This document shows positions 44,612 to 56,900 of a stretch of DNA of 64,000 nt, piece after piece (position 1 is the first letter of the stretch; each line of letters opens with the position of its first letter). The notes beneath the pieces were generated by a model. That model saw nothing but the letters and a program-made list of their open reading frames with translations, was not told the DNA's origin and did not search any database. The position numbers and the translations under genes were made by a program. This DNA is from Lantana camara (taxonomy: Eukaryota > Streptophyta > Magnoliopsida > Lamiales > Verbenaceae): positions 29,415,501-29,479,500 of the forward strand of contig CM074855.1 of assembly GCA_037501455.1 (NCBI GenBank), in the 5' to 3' direction.

Positions 44612-46636
44612 TGTAATGCCCCAATTTCCAGACAGTCAGGTACGCTCGACACGTGTGAGTTTCGAGCGTTAGGATTTATTTTATTATTTTAGTTTATTCA
44701 ATTCATGTTAACTTTAGTTAAATTTTACAAATTATATTTTAATGTGATTATATGAAAAATGTGTCAACTTGGGAATTATTTTATAAATTGAATTCAATTA
44801 TTACATGAATTAATTACCCAACTTGTATTAATTGCTTAATTGTCCTTAAATGATTATTCTTGTAAATGTGAGGATTAGTTCCCCTGTTCTTCTGCTCTGT
44901 TATATGTAATGCCTGCGTAACGGGAATGGCCATTCCCGTTCCCAGTTGTTTTGGGGAACGGTTGTTCCCATGCTTGATATATGTGTGCTTGGCGGCGAGG
45001 ACGGGAACGACCATTCCCACTTTGTCTCACAGACGGGAACAACCCTTTCCATTTTCGGGGAGCAACTTCGGGGAACTAGGAACGACCCTTCCTATTTTAA
45101 ACTAAGGGCCGGAACGGCCGTTCCCAGGCCTCTGGAGAGGCAGAAACATTCTGCATAAAAATGGAATTTTGGGATGTAATTCCAATGAGTTATTTGACCT
45201 CAAATTGTTATTATATGGTTGATTACATGTCATAATATGATAATTATATGCTACATTGTTCATTGCACGATATCTAGTTATGTGATCATACCGTGCGTCA
45301 TATTTGGTACCATTGTCGAGTATTGTCTCACGAATGCACGTATGTCCCGTTTTCTTGTCCAGTTCTTCTCCAGGGCGGAGATTGTCGATCATGAGCACGT
45401 TCACGTATCCATGAGTCATCGCGTCGTCGGTCAGGTGAGGTTTAATTCTAGTTACATAGAACCTATACAACCTTTACGTGAGCTTTCGGCCAAAAAGGTA
45501 TTTATACTTATAGTTTTCCATGAAAATACTCATGATTACAAGCAAGTCATTTCACGCAAGCAAGTCATGTTCATGAAAAGGAAGCAAGCCATGTATCGTG
45601 CATGTTTTAGGCGAGTAAGCATGACCGTTCATGTTGGGCCCGAGGGTAGTGGCTTGAGCCAACTAGGAAAACAAGGGCTGACGGGTAACTCTCGCACTAT
45701 CCTCACCACATTGGGATGACTCCTGAATCCGCTAGGAGATTAGTGGAAGAAGGAGTTCCAGGCTTAGGGATTCATGTACCCTCTGCTCAACATGTCGTGG
45801 ATGGTGAAGGCTAGCTCTCTTCCCATCATTGGAGGGAGAAGGAGACTGGGGACGGGTCCGGCACCACGGATTGTCCTCGGGTTATTGCATGATATCCATT
45901 CCTTGATTGTATTGCCTGAATACACTATCGCACCTATGCACTGTAACTGAATTGCGTGATCACTTGTTAAATAATCAAGCAAGCATGTTTCATGTACACT
46001 TGGAGTAAGGTTGGAGACCGCCCTCACTCGCCGGGGCCATTTATTGAATGCATGAAAATGATTAAGTATTTAATCTTGATAGTTGTATTCTCGGGCGAAG
46101 ATATTTTATTATTGAACTTTTACATTTATCTTTTCCAAAACTTTACCCAAGAATATAGCTTGCATGTTAACTGCGCAAATATTTATTTAAACCCCTCACT
46201 CGGTCTTCACAACCTGACGCCTCCACCTTTCAGGTTATTGCAGGCACACGCTAGGCGGGAATCGAGTCGAGTCCAGTCCATGTAGTCAAGTCAGGCAAGG
46301 TGCATTTACATGATTATTTATATTTACGTACGACATTATTGTTGATGTTAATTGTTATGTATTCGGAGATGATAATGTATTGATACGTGAACCGGTATAC
46401 GAGTTATCTAACAAATGATCCAAGTTATAGCATGTTCAAATAGTTATATTTGCGAGTTAATAAATTGTGCTTCCGCGTTATTCTGTTGCATGTATGAGTT
46501 AGTCCCGCCTAGCTTGTCATTTTATTTGCATTGTCACCCGTTCGCTATAGGTTAGTTCATGTACGGATTACCCGTTCCGTATGTGGACAGACCTATAGTG
46601 TGGGGGTGTGGTATCTCCACGTGTAGGGGTGCTACA
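44612..46636 (+). repeat. 3' LTR of E1
   Basis: 2025 bp, starting TGTAATGCCCC. Relative to the 5' LTR it lacks about 625 bp after 44878 and has about 30 bp more in the palindrome cluster. Donor-like motif at 45430-45448. Confidence 0.92.
44922..45127 (+). other. Palindrome cluster, E1 3' LTR
   Basis: Same family as 37035-37208 with one or two extra copies: GGGAATGGCCATTCCC (44922-44937, perfect), others at 44954, 45003 and 45034, TAGGAA-CGACCC-TTCCTA (45077-45094), and GGAACGGCCGTTCC (45111-45124, perfect). Confidence 0.8.
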
Positions 46637-48600
46637 CGCAAAATTGCTCCTCTCTTCTGTCTTTGTCTCGTACTCAACTGCACTATCTCTATTCTCCAAC
46701 TCTTCTCTTGTGTTAGGGTTTTTTCGTGCCTTAAACACCTGTAGGTGCATCCCTCTCTACAAGACATCAATGTATTGTTCAATGAATTCTCTTATTTTCA
46801 CAAATATCATCACATATGTAAATTCTAGCGTCCCTCAAGGACAAATACATGTACCTTATCAGATTATATTGCTTACTATCATAGTCCAACATCTCACTAA
46901 TTAAGCCAATCAAATAGGATGATTGTAAGTAATTAGCAGCGACTAAGATATGTACAAGTCAATTATCACCAATTGCTTAGAGTCAAGTTAAATCTCTCGA
47001 TTATCAAATAAACCCTAAGTGTTACGAAAATCATTCCAAATTCATAAGCATCTCTCGATTATCAAATAAATTTTAAACCACGTTAAAGGTGATGAAGCTT
47101 CAATATGTCAATCAATTTAATTTCATAACATAAAAACCATTCATTGAAACTATCCATCAATAACTATATCAAGTCCATCATCATCCCCGCGACTAGGGGA
47201 TTAGCTACTCACTATTATCAACACAATAATAAGAATACAGTCTAAAATTTTCATGCTAAAAAATAAACGTGATTGTTCAATTTAATCCCAATCATAAACA
47301 AGTACTAAAAACTAAATTAAACGATTTGAATTTGCATACTTTGAACATAGAAATATTTAAACTAAAGTGACATAGAAAAACCGATAAATAGTCGTGATGA
47401 AGGAGACACAAAATTGCACCTCTCTTCAGTCTTTGTCTCATATTCAGCTACGCTCTCTCTATTCTCCAACTCTTCTCTTGTGTTAGGGTTTTTTCGTGCC
47501 TTAAATACCTATAGATGCATCCCTCTATACAAGACATCAATGTATTGTTCAATGAATTCTCTTATTTTCACAAATATCATCACATATGTAAATTCTAGCG
47601 TCCCTCAAGGACAAATACATGTACCTTATCAGATTATATTGCTTACTCTCATAGTCCAACATCTCACTAATTAAGCTAATCAAACAGGATGATTGTAATT
47701 AATTAGCAGCGACTAAGATATGTACAAGTCAATTATCACCAATTGCTTAGAGTCAAGTTAAATCTCTCGATTATGAAATAAACCCTAAGTGTTACGAAAT
47801 TCATTCCAAATTTATAAGCATCTCTGGATTATCAAATAAATTTTAAACAACGTTAAAGGTGATGAAGCTTCAACATGTCAATCAATTTAATTTCATAACA
47901 TAAAAACCATTCATTGAAACTATCCATCAACAACTATATCAAGTCCATCATCATCCCCGCGACTAGGGGATTAGCTACTCACTATTATCAACACAATAAC
48001 AAGAATAGAGTCTAAAATATTCATGCTCAAAAATAAATGTGATTATTCAATTTAATCCCAATCATAAACAAATACTAAAAACTAAATTAAACGATGTGAA
48101 TTTGCATACTTTGAAAATAGAAATATTTAAACTAAAGTGACATAGAAAAACCGAAAAATAGTCGTGATGAAGGACGACACAAAATTGCTCCTCTCTTCTG
48201 TCTTTGTCGCGTATTCAGCTGTGCTCTCTCTATTCTCCAACTCTACTCTTGTGTTAGCGTTTTTTCGTGCCTTAACTACTTGTAAATGGATCCCTCTCTA
48301 CAAGACATCAATGTATTGTTCAATGAAATCTCTTATTTTCACAAATATCATCACATATGTAAATTCTAGCGTCCCTCAAGGACAAATACATGTACCTTAT
48401 CAGATTATATTGCTTACTCTCATAGTCCAACATCTCACTAATTAAGCCAATAAAATAGGATGACTGTAACTAATTTGCAGCGACTAAGATATGTACAAAT
48501 TAATTATCACCAATTGCTTAGAGTCAAGTTAAATCTCTCGATTATGAAATAAACCCTAAGTGTTACGAAATTCATTCCAAATTTATAAGCATCTCTCGAT

Positions 48601-49396
48601 TAGGGGTGCAAACAAGCCGAGCCAGCTCGCGAGTTTCGCGAGTCGATCTCAAGCTGGCTCGGCTTGAGATTGAAACGGGACGATCTCGATCCGAGCTCCA
48701 ACGAGCCCGAGTCATTCATCGAGTCAATCTCGAGCCCCGTGTGTCTAGGCTCGTGGCTCGCGAGCCGGCTTACGAGCCTGTGCATATATTTATTTTTCAA
48801 AATTTATATATATGTATATTATGTTTTCTATTATATATATATATATATATTCCATATCAAATATATATATATATACATATATATATTATATTATAGCGTA
48901 TATACATTATATATTTAATTTATAATATATGTATTAAAAATTATATACAATCATATATTTATATATATTTAGATAATAATATATGTATTAAAAAATTTAT
49001 ACAATCATATATTTTATTAAATTTATAGGACTTCAATTTTAAATAATATACTAAATACATATCATATATATATATAATTTCATAATTTTTATATGGTCTA
49101 ATATTATATTATGTAAATATACATTTATATATCACATGTTATATTATATATATTTTAAAATATTAAGAATTTAAGGGTCGAGGTCGATCTCGATCTCAAG
49201 CCCGATCTCGAGTTGGATTTGGCGAGCTAAATCAAGCCGAGTCGAGTCGATCCCGAGTTTGCCACGAGCCAAGTTCAAGCCGAAAAAATTCCGGCTTGAC
49301 GATCTCGATCCCGATCCTGCATATCAATTCTCGAGCTCGAGCTCGAGCCTGGTTTTTAGCCAAAGCTCGACTCGGCTCGACTCGTTTGCACCCCTA
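48601..49396. mobile_element. hAT MITE in array unit, copy 1 (796 bp)
   Basis: TIRs TAGGGGTGCAAAC and GTTTGCACCCCTA, with a perfect 8-bp duplication CTCTCGAT (48593-48600, 49397-49404). Subterminal DNA is rich in CTCGATC/GAGCTCGAGC words; the centre is AT-rich with (TA)n. No transposase. It lies in the CTCTCGATTA site of a 770-bp unit. Confidence 0.92.
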
Positions 49397-50172
49397 CTCT
49401 CGATTATCAAATAAATTTTAAACACGTCAAAGGTGATGAAACTTCAACATGTCAATCAATTTAAATTCATAACATAAAAACCGTTCATTGAAACTATCCA
49501 TCAACAACTATATCAAGTCCATCATCATCCCCGCGACTAGGGGATTAGCTACTCACTATTATCAACACAATAATAAGAATAGAGTCTAAAATTTTCATGC
49601 TAAAAAATAAATGTGATTGTTCAATTTAATCCCAATCATAAACAAGTTCTAAAAACTAAATTAAACGATGTGAATTTGCATATTTGAAAATAGAAATATT
49701 TAAACTATAGTGACATAGAAAAACCGAAAAATAGTCGTGATGAAGGAGACACAAAATTGCTCCTCTTTTCTATCTTTGTCTCATATTCAGCTGCGCTCTC
49801 TCTATTCTCCAACTCTACTCTTGTGCTTGGGTTTTTTCGTGCCTTAAATACTTGTAAATGCATCCCTCTCTACAAGACATCAATGTATTGTTCAATGAAT
49901 TCTCTTATTTTCACAAATATCATCACATATGTAAATTCTAGCGTCCCTCAAGGACAAATACATGTACCTTATCAGATTATATTGCTTACTCTCATAGTCC
50001 AATATCTCACTAATTAAGCCAATAAAATAGGATGACTGTAACTAATTTGCAGCGACTAAGATATGTACAAATTAATTATCACCAATTGCTTAGAGTCAAG
50101 TTAAATCTCTCGATTATGAAATCAACCCTAAGTGTTACGAAATTAATTCCAAATTTATAAGCATCTCTCGAT

Positions 50173-50395
50173 TAGGGGTGCAAACAAGCCGAGCCAGCTC
50201 GCGAGTTTCGCGAGTCGATCTCAAGCTGGCTCGGCTTGAGATTGAAACGTGACGATCTCGATCCGAGCTCCAACGAGCCCGAGTCATGCATCGAGTCAAT
50301 CTCGAGCCCCGTGTGTCTAGGCTCGTGACTCGAGAGCCGGCTTGCGAGCTTGTGTATATATTTATTTTTCAAAATTTATATATATGTATATTATG

Positions 50396-50440
<45 letters not shown>

Positions 50441-50973
50441 ATATATATAAGCGTATATACATTATATATTTAATTTATAATATATGTATTAAAAATTATG
50501 TACAATCATATATTTATTATATTTATATATATTTAGTTTATAATATATGTATTAAAAAATTTATAGAATCTTAAATTTTATTATATTTATAGACTTCAAT
50601 TTTAAATAATATACTAAATACATATCATATATATGTATAATTTCATAATTTATATATGGTCAAATATTATATTATGTAAATATACATTTATATATCACAT
50701 GTTATATTATATATATATTAAAATATTAAGAATTTAAGGGTCGATCTCGATCTCGATCTCAAGCCCGATCTCGAGTTGGATTTGGCGAGCTAAATCAAGC
50801 CGAGTTGAGTCGATCCCGAGTTTGCTACGAGCCAAGTTCAAGCCTAAGAAATTCCGGCTTGACGATCTCGATCCCGATCCCGATCCCAATCCCGATCCTG
50901 CATATCAATTTTCGAGCTCGAGCTCAAGCCTGGTTTTTTAGCCTAAGCTCGGCTCGGCTCGTTTGCGCCCCTA
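50173..50973. mobile_element. hAT MITE in array unit, copy 2 (801 bp)
   Basis: Highly similar to 48601-49396, same target position in the next unit and same duplication CTCTCGAT (50165-50172, 50974-50981). Differs by small indels, a longer (TA)n at 50403-50434 and an expanded CGATCC run near 50868-50898. The shared site implies one insertion followed by duplication of the unit. Confidence 0.92.
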
Positions 50974-53900
50974 CTCTCGATTATCAAATAAATTTTAAAC
51001 CCCGTCAAAGGTAATGAAACTTCAACATGTGAATTAATTTAAATTCATAACATAAAAACCATTCATTGAAATTATCCCTCAACAACTACATCAAGTCCAT
51101 CATCATCCCCGCGACTAGGGGATTAGCTACTCACTATTATCAACACAATAATAAGAATAGAGTCTAAAATATTCATACTAAAAAATAAATGTGATTGTTC
51201 AATTTAATCCCAATCATAAACAAGTACTAAAAACGAAATTAAACGATGTGAATTTGCATATTTGAAAATTGAAATATTTAAACTAAAGTGACATAGAAAA
51301 ACCGAAAAATAGTCGTGATGAAGGAGACTCAAAATTGCTCCTCTCTTCTGTCTTTGTCACATACTCAGCTGCGCTCTCTCTATTCTCCAACTCTCCTCTT
51401 GTGTTAGGGTTTTTTCGTGCCTTAAATACTTGTAGATGCATCCCTCTCTACAAGACATCAATGTATTGTTCAATGAATTCTCTTATTTTCACAAATATCA
51501 TCACATATGTAAATTCTAGCGTCCCTCAAGGACAAATACATGTACCTTATTAGATTATATTGCTTACTGTCATAGTCCAACATCTCACTAATTAAGCCAA
51601 TCAAACAGGATGATTGTAATTAATTAGCAGCGACTAAGATATGTACAAGTCAATTATCACCAATTGCTTAGAGTCAAGTTAAATCTCTCGATTATCAAAT
51701 AAACCCTAAGTGTTACGAAATTCATTCCAAATTTATAAGTATCTCTCGATTATCAAATAAATTTTAAACCACGTTAAAGGTGATGAAGCTTCAACATGTC
51801 AATCAATTTAATTTCATAACATAAAAACCATTCATTGAAACTAACCATCAACAACTATATCAAGTCCATCATCATCCCCGCGACAAGGGGATTAGCTACT
51901 CAGTATTATCAACGCAATAACAAGAATAGAGTCTAAAATATTCATGCTCAAAAATAAATGTGATTGTTCAATTTAATCCTAATCATAAACAAGTACTAAA
52001 AATTAAATTAAACGATGTGAATTTGCATATTTGAAAATAGAATTATTTAAACTAAAGTGACATAGATAAACCGAAAAATAGTCGTGATGAAGGAGACGCA
52101 AAATTGCTCCTCTCTTCTGTCTTTGTTACATACTCAGCTGCGCTCTCTCTATTCTCCAACTCTCCTCTTGTGTTAGGGTTTTTTCGTGCCTTAAATACCT
52201 GTAGATGCATCCCTGTCTACAAGACATCAATGTACTGTTCAATGAATTCTCTTATTTTCACAAATATCATCACATATGTAAATTCTAGCGTCCCTCAAGG
52301 ACAAATACATGTACCTTATCAGATTATATTGCTTACTCTCATAGTCCAACATCTCTCTAATTAAGCCAATAAAATAGGATGACTGTAACTAATTTGCACC
52401 GACTAAGATATGTACAAATTAATTATCACCAATTACTTACAGTCAAGTTAAATCTCTCGATTATGAAATAAACCCAAAGTGTTACGAAATTCATTCCATA
52501 TTCATAAGCATCTCTCGATTATCAAATAAATTTTAAACCACGTCAAAGGTGATGAAGCTTCAACATGTCAATCAACTTAATTTCATAACATAAAAACCAT
52601 TCATTGAAACTAACCATCAACAACTATATCAAGTCCATCATCACCCCCGCGACTAAGGGATTAGCTACTCACTATTATCAACACAGTAATAACAATAGAG
52701 TCTAAACTTTTCATGCTCAAAAATAAACGTGATTCTTCAATTTAATCCCAATCATAAACAAGTACTAAAAACTAAATTAAACGATTTGAATTTGCATACT
52801 TTGAACATAGAAATATTTAAACTAAAGTGACATTGAAAAATCGAAAAATAGTCGTGATGAAGGAGACACAAAATTGCTCCTCTCTTCTGTCTTTGTCTCA
52901 TATTCTGCTGCGCTCTCTCCATTCTTCAACTCTTCTCTTGTGTTAGGGTTTTTAAGTGCCTTAAATACCTGAAGATGCATCCCTCTATACCAGACATCAA
53001 TGTATTGTTCAAAGAATTCTCTTATTTTCACATATATAATCACATATGTAAATTCTAGCGTCCCTCAAGGACAAATACATGTACCTTATCAGATTAAATT
53101 GTTTACTCTCATAGTCCAACATCTCACAAATTAAGCCAATCAAACAGGATGATTGTAATTAATTAGCAGCGACTAAGATATGTGCCAGTCAATTATCACC
53201 AATTGCTTAGAGTCGAGTTAAATCTCTCGATTATCAAATAAACCCTAAGTGTTACGAAATTCATTCCAAATTTATAAGCATCTCTCGATTATCAAATAAA
53301 TTTTAAACAACGTTAAAGGTGATGATGCTTCAACATGTCAATCAATTTAATTTCATAACATAAAAACCATTCATTGAAACTATCCATCAACAACTATATC
53401 AAGTCCATCATCATCCCCGCGACTAGGGGATTAGCTACTCACTATTATCAACACAATAACAAGAATAGAGTCTAAAATATTCATGCTTAAAAATAAATGA
53501 GATTGTTCAATTTAATCCCAATCATAAACATGTACTAAAAACTAAATTAAACGATGTGAATTTGCATACTTTGAAAATAGAAATATTTAAACTAAAGTGA
53601 TATCGAAAAACCGAAAAATAGTCGTGATGAAGGACGATGCAAAATTGCTCCTCTCTTCTGTCTTTGTCGCGTACTCAGCTGCGCTCTCTCTATTCTCCAA
53701 ATCTACTCTTGTGTTAGGGTTTTTTCGTGCCTTAAATACTTGTAAATGCATCCCTCTCCACAAGACATCAATGTATTGTTCAATGAATTCTCTTATTTTC
53801 ACAAATATCATCACATATGTAAATTCTAGCGTCCCTCAAGGACAAATACATGTACCTTATCAGATTATATTGCTTACTCTCATAGTCCAACATGTCACTA

Positions 53901-56900
53901 ATTAAGCTAAGAAAGTAGGATGACTGTAACTAATTTGCAGCGACTAAGATATGTACAAATTAATTATCACCAATTGCTTAGAGTCAAGTTAAATCTCTCG
54001 ATTATGAAATAAACCCTAAGTGTTACGAAATTCATTCCAAATTTAAAGGCATCTCTCGATTATCAAATAAATTTTAAACCACATCAAAGGTGATGAAGCT
54101 TCAACATATCAATCAACTTAATTTCATAACATTGTAACCATTCATTGAAACTAACCATCAACAACTATATCAAGTCCATCATCACCCCCCGACTAGGGGA
54201 TTAGTTACTCACTATTATCAACACAATAATAAGAATAGAGTCTAAAATTTTTATGCTCGAAAATAAATATGATTGTTCAATTTAATCCCAATCATAAACA
54301 AGAACTAAAAACTAAATTAAACGATGTGACTTTGCATACTTTGAAAATAGAAATATTTAAACTAAAGTGGTATAGAAAAACAGAAAAATAGTCGCGATGA
54401 AGGACGACGCAAAATTGCTCATCTCTTCTGTCTTTGTGTCATAGTCAGCTGCGCTCTCTCTATTCCCCAACTCTACTCTTGTGTTAGGGTTTTTTCGTGC
54501 CTTAAATACTTGTAAATGCATCCCTCTCTACAGGAAATCAATGTATTATTCAATGAATTCTCTTATTTTCACAAATATCATCACATATGTAAATTCTAGT
54601 GTCCCTCAGGGACAAATACATGTACCTCGTCAGATTATATTGCTTACTCTCATAGTCCAAAATCTCACTAATTAAGCCAATAAAATAGGATGACTGTAAC
54701 TAATTTGCAGCGACTAAGATATCTACAAATTAATTATCACTAATTACTTAGAGTCAAGTTAAATCTCTCGATTATGAAATAAACACTAAGTGTTACGAAA
54801 TTCATTCCAAATTTATAAGCATCTCTCGATTATCAAATAAATTTTAAACCACGTGAAAGGTGATGAAGCTTCAACATGTCAATCAACTTAATTTCATAAC
54901 ATAAAAACCATTCATTGAAACTAACCATCAACAACTATATCAAGTCCATCATCACCCCCCGACTAGGGGATTAGTTACTCACTATTATCAACACAATAAT
55001 AAGAATAGAGTCTAAAATTTTCATGCTAAAAAATAAATGTGATTGTTCTATTTAATCCCAATCAAAAACAAGTACTAAAAACTAAATTAAACGATGTGAA
55101 TTTGCATATTATAAAATAGAAATATTTTAACTTAAGTGACATAGAAAAACCGAAAAATAGTCGTGATGAAGGAGATGCAAAATTGCTCCTCTCTTCTGTC
55201 TTTGTCTCATACTCAGTTGCGCTCTCTCTATTCTCCAACTCTCCTCTTGTGTTAGGGTTTTTCGTGCCTTAAATACCTGTAGATGCATCCCTCCCTACAA
55301 GACATCAATGTATTGTTCAATGAATTCTCTTATTTCCACAAATATCATCACATATGTAAATTCTAGCGTCCCTCAGGGATAAATACATGTACCTTGTCAG
55401 ATTACATTGCTTACTCTCATAGTCCAACATCTCACTAATTAAGCCAATAAAATAGGATGACTGTAACTAATTTGCAGCGACTAAGATATCTACAAATTAA
55501 TTATCACCAATTACTTAGAGTCAAGTTAAATCTCTCGATTATGAAATAAACCCTAAGTGTTACGAAATTCATTCCAAATTTATAAGCATCTCTCAATTAT
55601 CAAATAAATTTTAAACCACGTGAAAGGTGATGAAGCTTCAACATGTCAATCAATTTAATTTCATAACATAAAAACCATTCATTGAAACTAACCATCAACA
55701 ACTATATCAAGTCCATCATCATCCCCGCGACAAGGGGATTAGCTACGCACTATTATCAACACAATAACAAGAATAGAGTCTAAAATATTCATGCTCAAAA
55801 ATAAATGTGATTTTTCAATTTAATCCTAATCATAAACAAGTACTAAAAATTAAATTAAACGATGTGAATTTGCTTATTTGAAAATAAAATTATTTAAACT
55901 AAAGTGACATAGATAAACCGAAAAATAGTCGTGATGAAGGAGATGCAAAATTGCTCCTCTCTTCTGTCTTTGTCACATACTCAGCTGAGCTCTCTCTATT
56001 CTCCAACTGTCCTCTTGTGTTAGGGTTTTTTCGTGCCTTAAATACCTGTAGATGCATCCCTGTCTACAAGACATCAATGTATGGTTCAATGAATTCTCTT
56101 ATTTTCACAAATATCATCACATATGTAAATTCTAGCGTCCCTCAAGGACAAATACATGTACCTTTTCAGATTATATTGCTTACTCTCTTAGTCCAACATC
56201 TCAATAATTAAGCCAATCAAACAGGATGATTGTAATTAATTAGCAGTGACTAATATATGTACAACTTAATTATCACCAATTGCTTAGAGTAAAGTTAAAT
56301 CTCTCGATTATGAAATAAACCCTAAGTGTTACGAAATTCATTCCAAATTTATAAGCATCTCTCGATTATCAAATAAATTTTAAACCACGTCAAAGGTGAT
56401 GAAACTTCAACATGTCAATCAATTTAAATTCATATTATAAAAACCATTCATTGAAACTACCCATCAACAACTACATCAAGTCCATCATCATCCCCGCGAC
56501 TAGGGGATTAGCTACTCGCTATTATCAACACAATAAAAAGAATAGAGTCTAAAATTTTCATGCTAAAAAATAAATGTGATTGTTCAATTTAATCCTAATC
56601 GTAAACAAGTACTAAAAACTAAATTAAACGATGTGAATTTGCATATTTTAAAATAAAAATATTTAAACTAAAGTGACATAGAAAAACCGAAAAATAGTCG
56701 TGATGAAGGAGACGCAAAATTGGTCCTCTCTTCTGTCTTTGTCTTATACTCAGCTGCGCTCTCTCTATTCTCCAACTCTCCTCTTGTGTTAGGGTTTCTT
56801 CGTGCCTTAAATACCTGTAGATGCATCCCTCTCTACAAGACATCAATGTATTGTTCAATAAATTCACTTATTTTCACAAATATCATCACATATGTAAATT

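Larger units (their letters stand above)
36098..46636 (+). mobile_element. E1: non-coding Ty3/gypsy-type LTR element inserted in the array
   Basis: A 10,539-bp element, TGTAACGCCCC ... GGTGCTACA, with a perfect 5-bp duplication CGCAA (36093-36097, 46637-46641). Removing it restores a 771-bp array interval. It has LTRs of unequal length (2620 and 2025 bp), an initiator-Met primer site, a polypurine tract, a hairpin array, no gag-pol, and a nested solo LTR. LTR copies differ by several percent (21 differences in 300 bp at 37681-37980 versus 45601-45900), so it is much older than E2. Its internal blocks are homologous to those of E2. Confidence 0.93.

Noticed and set aside
51405..51412. Telomere-type TTAGGG/CCCTAAA words in array units
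   Set aside because: Single copies per unit within a longer conserved sequence, not tandem telomere repeats.
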